From the NCBI RefSeq assembly GCF_002111595.1, contig NZ_LUTN01000014.1:54674-118673 (forward strand): 64,000 nucleotides of DNA, given 5' to 3'. Position 1 is the stretch's first letter. The number at the start of each line of letters is the position of its first letter. The notes beneath the pieces are model-generated. The model did no database searches and was not told the DNA's origin. It was given only the letters and a program-made list of their open reading frames with translations. Of this stretch, positions 57,505 through 64,000 are shown piece by piece. Source of the DNA: Lonsdalea britannica (GTDB taxonomy: Bacteria > Pseudomonadota > Gammaproteobacteria > Enterobacterales > Enterobacteriaceae). The translations under genes and the position numbers were made by a program.

Positions 57505-58923
57505 ATGGAACTGGTCTCGTTCGCGTTCAGCCGCCTTAAAGACGCGATCTATATCGTCAATGAGCACAACCAGTTTTGTTATGCCAATGCCGAAGCCTGC
57601 CGGGTGTTGCATTACACCCCGCAGGAGTTCCAAACGCTGTACATCCGGGATATTGATCCTTGCAGAAGCGCGGAGTTGATTCGCCACAGCTGGCGCGATG
57701 AGCGCGGCTGGAAGCGTGGGCTCACGTTCGAAACTCAGCACAAAAGCCGATACGGCGCGATTATTCCGGTCGAAGTCAGCGTTAACCACTTCAAACACAA
57801 GGGCAAAAAATACAGCATGTGCGTGGTACGCGATATTCGGGAGCGCAAACAGATTGAACATATCGCCTATACGCGCGAACAGGAGTTCCGGGCGTTAGTC
57901 GAAAACACGCCGGATCTGATCATCCGATTTGGTCCGCAAATGACCTGCCAATATGCGAATCCGGCTACGCTGGCCCATCTGGGATTTACCGCCGATCAAC
58001 TGCTCGGCCAACGGCTGACCGATCTTCTGCCCGACGCCCCCTGCGCGCAGCGCATTCAGCAGCTAGTGCAGCTGGTCATGGATACGCAGAGCAGCGTGGA
58101 AGGGGAACTGGAAGAGAGCACCCAGGACATCGGCGATAGACCGCGCGCGGTTCACCATATTCGCTGCGTGCCGGAATTCGGCCAGAACGGCCAGCTGTCC
58201 TCGATTCTCACCGTCGGCCGCGATATTTCCGCGATTCGTTATGCGGAGAAAAGGCTGGAGGAGTCCCACAGTCAGCTGCGGCTCCTGACGCGCCAGCGCG
58301 AGATTTCCCGTGAGGAGGAGCGCAAGCATATCGCCCGGGAGATCCATGATGAGCTGGGACAGCATCTCACCTCCATGCGCATCAGCCTGTCTTTGTTACG
58401 CATGCAGTTCGCCAAGGAAAACCCGTCGCTGCTAACGCCATTACAGAATCTGATGGCGCTATCCGATAAGACTATCCAGGTTGTGCGAGATGTGGCGACA
58501 CGGCTGCGTCCGAACGTGCTGGATATGGGGTTAACGCCCGCACTGGAGTGGCTGCGGGATGACTTTGTCCGCCAATACGGCGTTCAGTGCCAGCTGCAGG
58601 CGCCGGAGCCAGACGTTGTGATGAACGACGAGTGCGCGACCGCCGCTTTTCGCGTGGTGCAGGAGTCGCTGACCAACATCGCTCGCCATGCCGACGCCAG
58701 CGAGGTCGTCATTGCGCTCGAAAACCGGGAGGGCCTGATTGTGCTGAGCGTGCAGGACGATGGCAACGGTTTCGACGCCCGGGAGCAAAAGCCCAACACG
58801 TTCGGCCTTATGGGCATGAAAGAACGCGGAAGAATGTTGGGCGGCGAAGTGACGATCACAAGCCAGCCCGGCGGCGGTACGTTAATCCGCATGACGTTCC
58901 CGCAGCGCGCCGTCGTGCGCTAA
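57505..58923 (+). CDS. hrpX: Sensor kinase HrpX (PAS-containing, NarX-type)
   Basis: Cytoplasmic-looking histidine kinase of 472 residues with no membrane helix. Two PAS domains (about 5-115 with VVRDIRERKQ, and 130-250 ending ILTVGRDIS), HisKA_3 with phospho-His in ARELHDELGQH-like EIHDELGQHLTSMRISL, and ATPase domain with RVVQESLTNIARHA, DDGNGFD and FGLMGMKERGRMLGG. ATG 57505 is chosen for AGGAGG eight bases upstream. Forms an operon with hrpY. Confidence 0.9.
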   Translation: MELVSFAFSRLKDAIYIVNEHNQFCYANAEACRVLHYTPQEFQTLYIRDIDPCRSAELIRHSWRDERGWKRGLTFETQHKSRYGAIIPVEVSVNHFKHKGKKYSMCVVRDIRERKQIEHIAYTREQEFRALVENTPDLIIRFGPQMTCQYANPATLAHLGFTADQLLGQRLTDLLPDAPCAQRIQQLVQLVMDTQSSVEGELEESTQDIGDRPRAVHHIRCVPEFGQNGQLSSILTVGRDISAIRYAEKRLEESHSQLRLLTRQREISREEERKHIAREIHDELGQHLTSMRISLSLLRMQFAKENPSLLTPLQNLMALSDKTIQVVRDVATRLRPNVLDMGLTPALEWLRDDFVRQYGVQCQLQAPEPDVVMNDECATAAFRVVQESLTNIARHADASEVVIALENREGLIVLSVQDDGNGFDAREQKPNTFGLMGMKERGRMLGGEVTITSQPGGGTLIRMTFPQRAVVR

Positions 58924-58979
58924 ATCCGCACAGAAGGACAGTAGCGAAACTACGGTCATCATCTTGGGAGATACACCGA

Positions 58980-59618
58980 ATGAAACTCATCCGATTAATG
59001 ATCGCCGACGATCACGTCATCATGCGAGAGGGGTTAAAACAGATATTTGCGTTGGACGATACGTTGCAAGTGGTGGCGGAGGCGGGAAATGGAGCGCAGG
59101 TGATCACCACGCTGCGAGAGGTCGATATCGATCTGCTGCTGCTGGACATGAGTATGCCGGGCATTTGTGGCGAGGAGCTGATTATCCGGGTCTTGGCGCA
59201 GTACCCGAACCTGCCCATTCTGATTCTGAGCATGTACAGCGAACCGCAGATTGCGCGACGAGCGCTGAAAAGCGGCGCTCTGGGCTATATCACCAAAGAC
59301 AAAGATCCGGAAGCGTTGCTGACCGCCATCCGCCGAGTCGCGCAGGGCGCGCGCTATATCGACCAAACCATTGCCGAGCAAATCGTCTTTGCGGACTATC
59401 TGACGGACGATTGCCCTTGCCACAGCGTGCTGACGGCGCGGGAACATCAGGTGATGGTCATGTTGGCGCAGGGAATGGGCGTGAATGCGATCGCGGAGGC
59501 GCTGGCGATCAGCAACAAAACGGTCAGCACCTATAAGTCGCGGCTAATGGAAAAAATGCAGTTTACGTCTAACGTCGATATCGTCAAATACGCCTTAAAA
59601 CAACGGTTGATCCCGTAA
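58980..59618 (+). CDS. hrpY: Response regulator HrpY (NarL/LuxR family)
   Basis: 212 residues. Receiver domain: MIADDHVIMREGL, phospho-Asp 56 in LLLLDMSMPG, and LSMYSEPQIA with conserved Lys in YITKDKDPEA. The C-terminal LuxR-type helix-turn-helix is LTAREHQVMVMLAQGMGVNA then ISNKTVSTYKSRLMEKM. In Pantoea, Erwinia and Dickeya, HrpY activates hrpS. Confidence 0.93.
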   Translation: MKLIRLMIADDHVIMREGLKQIFALDDTLQVVAEAGNGAQVITTLREVDIDLLLLDMSMPGICGEELIIRVLAQYPNLPILILSMYSEPQIARRALKSGALGYITKDKDPEALLTAIRRVAQGARYIDQTIAEQIVFADYLTDDCPCHSVLTAREHQVMVMLAQGMGVNAIAEALAISNKTVSTYKSRLMEKMQFTSNVDIVKYALKQRLIP

Positions 59619-59901
59619 CGCAGTGCTGAATGTCCAGCCTAAAAATACCCACTCAAAACCTCCGGGTAAGGATTTTCCTACTTTTATATCCATTATTCTT
59701 ACAGCAACTTCAGCAGTTGACTGATGGCTTCTGATAGCGATGGCGGTAATGCTTTAGCGTCTTCATCAAATAACCGTAAGTTATTACTTTTTTTTGTACG
59801 TTAACCGTTAAGAAACTGTAAGCATAATAATGAAGCCACGGGCTAAACCATTGACAGTGGTTGCCTAGATAAGGATAGCCCGCAAGGGTACAGGAGTTGT
59901 C

Positions 59902-60864
59902 ATGAGCATCAGAAACCGTAGTGTATCGAGTCGACATCTTCCCTATATTGATTGTGAAACCTTTTTCGAAAGCCAGGAAGACGACATTCATGCCGGATTA
60001 GGCGCCTTAATCAGTGATATTGCTCCGCTGAATGTCGACATCATTCTTGAAGGGGAAACGGGGACGGGAAAAGATACGCTGGCGCGGCGTATTCATCAGC
60101 TCTCCGGGTGTTCCGGGCCGCTGGTGGCGGTCAACTGCGCCGCGGTCCCGGAAAGTCTGGCGGAAAGTGAACTGTTCGGCGTGGTGTCCGGCGCTTATAC
60201 CGGCGCCCACCGCTCGCGCGCCGGCTACCTGGAAACCGCAGATAAAGGCATTCTGTTTCTCGATGAGATAGACAGTATGCCGTTGACGTTGCAGGCCAAG
60301 ATGCTGCGTGTGCTCGAAAATCGCGGCATCGAGCGGCTCGGCAGTACCCAGTTCAAGCCCGTCGACATGCGGGTGATCGTCGCCACGCAGACGCCGCTGA
60401 ACAGGCTGGTGGAAGAAGGGCGATTTCGTCGCGATCTCTATTTTCGTCTGGATACCGTTAAAATTCAGCTGCCTACGCTGCGCTCCCGCAGCGACATCAT
60501 CCTACCCATGTTCCAGCGTTTTACGCGCGCCGCCGCCGAGAGGCTACAGCGCCCGTCGCCCGCTCTGTGCGCGGAGGTGCACGAGCGACTGCTGACCCAT
60601 AGCTGGCCGGGCAACCTGCGCGAGCTTAAAGCCGCCGCCGAACGCTGGGTTCTGGGGCTGTCCCCGTTGGCGTCACACACCCAGGCTGAAACGGCCCCGA
60701 CCCAGCTGAAACATCGGCTGCGGCGCATCGAAAAATTTCTGATCCAGGATGCATTGCGGCGTAACGGCCATTGCATTGACGACGTGGTGACAGAACTGGG
60801 GATCCCCAAACGCACTCTTTATCACCGTCTTAAGCTGCTAAACGTTCCGTCGCGGGGTTTTTGA
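59902..60864 (+). CDS. hrpS: Sigma54 enhancer-binding protein HrpS
   Basis: Activator of hrpL transcription, 320 residues. It consists of an AAA+ domain and a helix-turn-helix, with no N-terminal receiver domain, as usual for HrpS. Walker A GETGTGKD, sigma54-contacting GAYTGA (GAFTGA variant), Walker B ILFLDEID, arginine region FRRDLYFRLD, and a Fis-type HTH ending VVTELGIPKRTLYHRLKLL. AGGAG lies five bases before ATG 59902. About 280 bases separate it from hrpY, where its own promoter must lie. Confidence 0.95.
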   Translation: MSIRNRSVSSRHLPYIDCETFFESQEDDIHAGLGALISDIAPLNVDIILEGETGTGKDTLARRIHQLSGCSGPLVAVNCAAVPESLAESELFGVVSGAYTGAHRSRAGYLETADKGILFLDEIDSMPLTLQAKMLRVLENRGIERLGSTQFKPVDMRVIVATQTPLNRLVEEGRFRRDLYFRLDTVKIQLPTLRSRSDIILPMFQRFTRAAAERLQRPSPALCAEVHERLLTHSWPGNLRELKAAAERWVLGLSPLASHTQAETAPTQLKHRLRRIEKFLIQDALRRNGHCIDDVVTELGIPKRTLYHRLKLLNVPSRGF

Positions 60865-60906
60865 CGGGCGGTGGACAGGTTTGCGGCGAAAAAAGGGTGT
60901 TTATCC

Positions 60907-60934
60907 GGAACCGTTGACGGCTATCTCCTACTTA
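60907..60934 (+). promoter_or_regulatory. HrpL-dependent promoter of hrpA (variant -10)
   Basis: GGAACC-N15-CTACTTA, matching the hrp box except for T in place of the second C of CCAC. It lies 82 bases upstream of the pilin start. Confidence 0.8.
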
Positions 60935-61015
60935 ATGAATGAACACGATGACGGGATCGTCGTCATCCGGTTCATCACACTCTCAACGGACTTATATATC
61001 ACTGGAGATAACACC

Positions 61016-61219
61016 ATGTTTGGACTTTCAAATGCCGCATCCCTGGCCTCAATGCAGACGCTGGACAAAACCATGGCGGAAACCACGGCCATGACCACGG
61101 CGGCGCAGAGCCAGAAAATGAAAACGGATGCGATGAACTCCATCACCGACATGCAGATGGACTCTGCATCGAAAGCGATGAATGCCAGCACCAAAACAGC
61201 GAAGTCGATCCAGTTCTGA
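61016..61219 (+). CDS. hrpA: Hrp pilin HrpA
   Basis: Major subunit of the Hrp pilus, 67 residues: MFGLSNAASLASMQTLDKTM, repeated short Met/Ala/Thr-rich helices, and a C-terminus STKTAKSIQF. Small, Ser/Thr/Ala/Met-rich, without cysteine, typical of enterobacterial HrpA pilins. GGAG lies before ATG 61016. A strong hairpin follows the stop. Not related to the RNA helicase of the same name at 10307. Confidence 0.92.
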   Translation: MFGLSNAASLASMQTLDKTMAETTAMTTAAQSQKMKTDAMNSITDMQMDSASKAMNASTKTAKSIQF

Positions 61220-61244
61220 TTGCAGGTGACAGACTGTCGAATGG

Positions 61245-61267
61245 CCGGGGGATTCCCCCGGTTTTTT
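61245..61267 (+). terminator. Terminator/attenuator between hrpA and hrpB
   Basis: CCGGGGG-ATT-CCCCCGG followed by six T, 25 bases after the hrpA stop and 37 before hrpB. No promoter is evident after it, so it probably lets most transcripts stop after the pilin gene. Confidence 0.85.
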
Positions 61268-61303
61268 ATGGCTGGAATTTCATCGCTAAGAGGCAGGAAC
61301 AGC

Positions 61304-61672
61304 ATGAAAATTTCTCAGGTTTCAGGCGCGAGTCACGCGTTTTCGGGGTCGGGTGGACCCGACGCGACGACAGCGCCCGCAGCGGAAGATGTGTCATGGT
61401 TCAGCGCGGCGATCTCGCCGGGCGCGGCGGCGAATGAGCCGGGACAAGGCAACGCCGTCTGGATGGAGGCCTTGGCCGGTCGCTCCGGTCACCTCGACGG
61501 GCTACGGCAGAAAGCTGAACGACAGGTCGGCAAAAGCCTCCATAGCAACAATCCCAAGGATGTGATGGACGCCACGCGCACGCTGTCTTCGTTTTATCTC
61601 GAAAGTTTGCTGAACGCGAAAGTGGTGGCTAAAAGCGTACAAAGCCTTGAAAAACTCACCAACTTACAGTGA
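61304..61672 (+). CDS. hrpB: Type III secretion inner-rod protein HrpB (SctI)
   Basis: 122 residues. A disordered, Ala/Gly-rich N-terminal half precedes a helical C-terminal part (KDVMDATRTLSSFYLESLLN then KVVAKSVQSLEKLTNLQ) typical of inner-rod/adaptor proteins. Position between hrpA and hrcJ agrees. Confidence 0.88.
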   Translation: MKISQVSGASHAFSGSGGPDATTAPAAEDVSWFSAAISPGAAANEPGQGNAVWMEALAGRSGHLDGLRQKAERQVGKSLHSNNPKDVMDATRTLSSFYLESLLNAKVVAKSVQSLEKLTNLQ

Positions 61673-61682
61673 GGGTAGAGCA

Positions 61683-62459
61683 ATGCGTCACGGTGTAATC
61701 AAACGCTGGCTTCCCTTGCTGCTGGTCTGGCTTCTGGCGGGATGCGGCGACCGCGTGGAGCTGTATCGCAACCTGTCGGAAAGCGACGCCAACGAGGTGA
61801 TTGCCCAGCTCGGCAGTTATCACATTGATGCGGAGAAAAGTATCGATAAAACCGGCATTTCACTGCTGATAGACGCCAGTGATATCGAGCGCGCGGTGAA
61901 TATTTTGAATGCCGCCGGGCTGCCGCGGCAGAGCAGAACCAATCTGGGTGAGGTCTTCCAGAAAACAGGCGTGATTTCAACGCCGTTGGAAGAGCGCGCC
62001 CGCTATATCTATGCGCTGTCGCAGGAGGTGGAGTCCACGCTCAACCAGATCGACGGCGTTCTGGTCGCCCGCGTTCATGTCGTGCTGCCAGAGCGCATTG
62101 CCCCCGGCGAGCCGATACAACCCGCTTCGGCGGCGGTGTTCATCAAACACCGGGCTGAATTGGATCCGGACAGCATCAGGCCGCGTATTCGGCGCATGGT
62201 CGCCAGCAGCATTCCGGGACTGAGCGGGAAAAGCGACAAAGAGCTGTCGATCGTTTTCTCGCTGGCCAAGCCCTATCACGACAGTGTCCCTACCGTCTCG
62301 GTGGGGCCGTTGACGCTGACGCCGCAGGGGGTCAATCACCTGCAGTGGGCCGGCTCGCTTCTGGCATTGGCGATAGCCGGAGGCGTGGGGGGACTGATGG
62401 CGAAACCGTGGTGGCGGCAGCAGCAAATGCGTAAAAAGCCGCCGACGCAGGGATCCTGA
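61683..62459 (+). CDS. hrcJ: Type III secretion inner-membrane ring lipoprotein HrcJ (SctJ)
   Basis: 258 residues with lipobox LLAGCGDRVELYRNL and the two ring-building domains: EVIAQLGSYHIDAEKSIDKT, NAAGLPRQSRTNLGEVFQKT, ELSRTI-region ALSQEVESTLNQIDGVLVARVHV and IKHRAELDP. One C-terminal membrane helix (AGSLLALAIAGGVGGLM). Usual family length. Confidence 0.95.
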   Translation: MRHGVIKRWLPLLLVWLLAGCGDRVELYRNLSESDANEVIAQLGSYHIDAEKSIDKTGISLLIDASDIERAVNILNAAGLPRQSRTNLGEVFQKTGVISTPLEERARYIYALSQEVESTLNQIDGVLVARVHVVLPERIAPGEPIQPASAAVFIKHRAELDPDSIRPRIRRMVASSIPGLSGKSDKELSIVFSLAKPYHDSVPTVSVGPLTLTPQGVNHLQWAGSLLALAIAGGVGGLMAKPWWRQQQMRKKPPTQGS

Positions 62460-62462
62460 CCG

Positions 62463-63095
62463 ATGTCGCCCCTCACGGAGATGAGTCGGGAAGCGCAGCT
62501 CACATGGGCCCGCTGGTGGGCCTACGGTTGCGTTCTGGAGGCGGATCATAGCTGGCAGGTCGATGTCGCTCTGGCCGGCGGGCGAGCGGCGCTGGAAAGG
62601 CTGGCGCCCTTGCAACACCGGTTGTTGCGCGTGCGCTGGGGCCTGCCAGAGGGTCTGCCCGAGTTTCCCTCGGAGGCGTTATGGCAGTTGGTTACCTTGA
62701 CGCCGCCTCAGCGCATTTGGGCGCTCGAACTGATTGCGGCGGTGTGCCGGTCGCCGGATCAAGCGCTGCCGTCGGAGCCGTCGCTATGGTGCCGTCGGCT
62801 GGCGAAAGCGCTGCGTCCGGGACTCTGGCTACCCGATAACCTGAATTTTACCGTACGCAGACAGAGCGACGCGCTCTGTCTGCTGCGCCATTGTTTATCC
62901 GCAGCCGCCTGGCCGCGCGTTCGACTGCTGTTTCCGCGTTCGTGGATCGCCGGTGTGGAGGTGGCGCCCGCCGTGGCGTTGCCCGCTAGTCGAGTGAATG
63001 TGCTGTGCGACGCTGCAATATGGAAAGCGCGCCTTTGCGCTGCGCCGGACGACGATGACGTCGGCGTGTTTGTGAGTCAGAGAAGAGAGTCATGA
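62463..63095 (+). CDS. hrpD: Type III secretion protein HrpD (SctK-like)
   Basis: 210 residues, Trp- and Leu-rich (TWARWWAYGCVLE, PLQHRLLRVRWGLPEGLPEF, LWCRRLAKALRPGLWLPDNL). SctK proteins are sorting-platform adaptors. Assigned by position between hrcJ and hrpE and by length; the sequence family is weakly conserved. Confidence 0.85.
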   Translation: MSPLTEMSREAQLTWARWWAYGCVLEADHSWQVDVALAGGRAALERLAPLQHRLLRVRWGLPEGLPEFPSEALWQLVTLTPPQRIWALELIAAVCRSPDQALPSEPSLWCRRLAKALRPGLWLPDNLNFTVRRQSDALCLLRHCLSAAAWPRVRLLFPRSWIAGVEVAPAVALPASRVNVLCDAAIWKARLCAAPDDDDVGVFVSQRRES

Positions 63096-63120
63096 GTTTA
63101 ATGGAAAAGAGGGAGTCAGG

Positions 63121-63717
63121 ATGCTGACACGAAAACGATTGAAGCTGGTTACCGGTACGGAAACCATGGAAGACACGGTAATTAAAGCGGTCCGGTTACA
63201 GCAACATCACCGGGGACTTGAGGTGATTGAGACGGCCGAACGGCAGGCGAAAGATCTGCTGGCGGAAGCAGAGAGCCGGGCGCAGGAGGCGGCGGGGCGA
63301 ACGGTTCGTCAGGCCGAAGCGCGTTTTCTGCGTCAGGCGGACGATATTCTGCGCGGATGGCAACAGGAGCGAGCGTTGATGGAAGCCTTTGTCGCCGAAC
63401 AGGCGGGTCAGGTGCTGAGCGATGCGATGCGCCAGCTGGTGCAAGATATCCCGGACGAACAGCGCACTTCCGCATTGCTGCGTCAGCTGTTACGCAATCA
63501 GAGCGGAGAAGGCCGTGGCGTGCTTTATTGCCATCCTGAGCAGCAGCCGCAGGTGGCGGACTGGCTGAAAGAGCACGCGCACCTGGGCTGGCAGTTAGCC
63601 ATCGACGACGTGCTGGGTGAAGATGAACTGCAACTGATGACGCCACAAGGCGTGATGAACCTCAGCTGGCGCCGCGCGGTGGAACAGCTGATCCCAGCGC
63701 CTGCTTCTACGCCTTAG
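63121..63717 (+). CDS. hrpE: Type III secretion stator protein HrpE (SctL)
   Basis: 198 residues; negative regulator and linker of the HrcN ATPase, related to FliH. A helical, charged N-terminal half (RQAKDLLAEAESRAQEAAGR, VRQAEARFLRQADDILRGW) and a C-terminal domain with HAHLGWQLAIDDVLGEDELQ. ATG 63121 has GGGAG seven bases upstream. An intergenic gap of 230 bases follows. Confidence 0.9.
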   Translation: MLTRKRLKLVTGTETMEDTVIKAVRLQQHHRGLEVIETAERQAKDLLAEAESRAQEAAGRTVRQAEARFLRQADDILRGWQQERALMEAFVAEQAGQVLSDAMRQLVQDIPDEQRTSALLRQLLRNQSGEGRGVLYCHPEQQPQVADWLKEHAHLGWQLAIDDVLGEDELQLMTPQGVMNLSWRRAVEQLIPAPASTP

Positions 63718-63765
63718 CCGCCCCGAACGTCGCGTCATCTCCGATGGCGACGCTCCGCGTTTCAC

Positions 63766-63791
63766 CTTCAGTCCGCCTGATCGGACTGAAG
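63766..63791. repeat. Perfect inverted repeat between hrpE and hrpF
   Basis: CTTCAGTCCG-CCTGAT-CGGACTGAAG: ten-base arms, six-base loop, 48 bases after the hrpE stop. No T tract follows, so it is an RNA stem or rho-dependent end rather than a classic terminator. Confidence 0.6.
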
Positions 63792-63883
63792 GAATGCCAA
63801 TGCTTTAGGACCGGCGTTGACTCGACTTTCCCTCCTGATTGCTCGCCGCGAGTCCTCCTGAGTACGAACTTTCACTTTCCCCG

Positions 63884-63912
63884 GGAACCGCCGCCTGTGA
63901 ACTGGCCACCTA
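63884..63912 (+). promoter_or_regulatory. HrpL-dependent promoter (hrp box) of hrpF
   Basis: GGAACC-N16-CCACCTA, a perfect match to the consensus, 35 bases upstream of the ATG at 63948. Confidence 0.9.
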
Positions 63913-63947
63913 AAAGGCAGGTTCAACAACTCACAGGGGTATTCATC

Positions 63948-64000
63948 ATGTCTTCATCGGTGGGATTACAGCGTCGGCTGGATAACGCATTTGTAGATGC
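63948..64000 (+). CDS. hrpF: Probable HrpF, 5' part only
   Basis: Seventeen complete codons before the right edge: MSSSVGLQRRLDNAFVD. Small HrpF proteins of enterobacterial Hrp systems start with a similar Q-R-R-L-D helix, and hrpF follows hrpE in the conserved gene order. A perfect hrp box precedes it, as expected for the first gene of a hrpF-hrpG-hrcC-hrpT-hrpV unit. Confidence 0.7.
   Translation, partial: MSSSVGLQRRLDNAFVD

Overview
The window reads as chromosome of a plant-associated enterobacterium. The housekeeping genes (tpx, mppA, zntB, fnrS, ttcA, ldhA, ydbH-ynbE, azoR, hrpA helicase, rstAB, asr, dauA, chaA, chaC, sbmA) closely resemble their E. coli counterparts. The right third is a group I Hrp type III secretion cluster in the order known from Pectobacterium, Dickeya and Erwinia. 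Pectobacteriaceae (Brenneria, Lonsdalea, Dickeya, Pectobacterium) is the best guess; the genus cannot be fixed from the sequence alone.

Layout. 1-9.4 kb: 5' end of tpx, mppA, zntB, the sRNA gene fnrS with its FNR site, ttcA, a DUF333 lipoprotein, ldhA, ydbH-ynbE. 9.4-23 kb: azoR, the RNA helicase hrpA, an EcsC-family gene, a small monooxygenase-like gene, the acid-stress block rstA-rstB-asr-ydgU-ydgD, dauA and chaA. 23.3-29.2 kb: chaC followed by a five-gene peptide-type ABC importer. 29.3-34.2 kb: a DUF481 protein, an acyltransferase, glsB and an iron-type alcohol dehydrogenase with an FNR-like promoter. 34.4-43.7 kb: a GABA/polyamine locus with a MocR-type regulator, gabT, gabD and a PotABCD-type importer whose ATPase gene is separated from the rest. 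43.7-45.7 kb: a YidD-like/DUF4177 pair and sbmA. 46-64 kb: hrcU-T-S-R-Q, hrpP-O, hrcN, hrpQ, hrcV, hrpJ on the minus strand, then hrpL, hrpX, hrpY, hrpS, hrpA, hrpB, hrcJ, hrpD, hrpE and the start of a probable hrpF on the plus strand.

How the Hrp genes work together. HrpX/HrpY (two-component) and HrpS (sigma54 enhancer-binding protein) feed expression of the sigma factor HrpL. HrpL-type promoters (GGAACC-N15/16-CCACNNA) lie before hrpJ, hrpA (one mismatch) and hrpF. A further perfect match lies inside hrcQ, 126 bases upstream of an in-frame internal GTG with a near-ideal ribosome binding site. Together they look like a dedicated promoter and start for a short C-terminal SctQ product plus hrcRSTU. 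A strong terminator-like hairpin separates the pilin gene hrpA from hrpB.

Important caveat. Twelve otherwise well-conserved genes are broken by fifteen frame breaks, four of them in hrpJ. Every one is repaired by adding a single base, mostly in short runs of identical bases. This one-sided pattern points to missing bases in the sequence rather than real gene decay. I annotate these genes at full length and mark the break.
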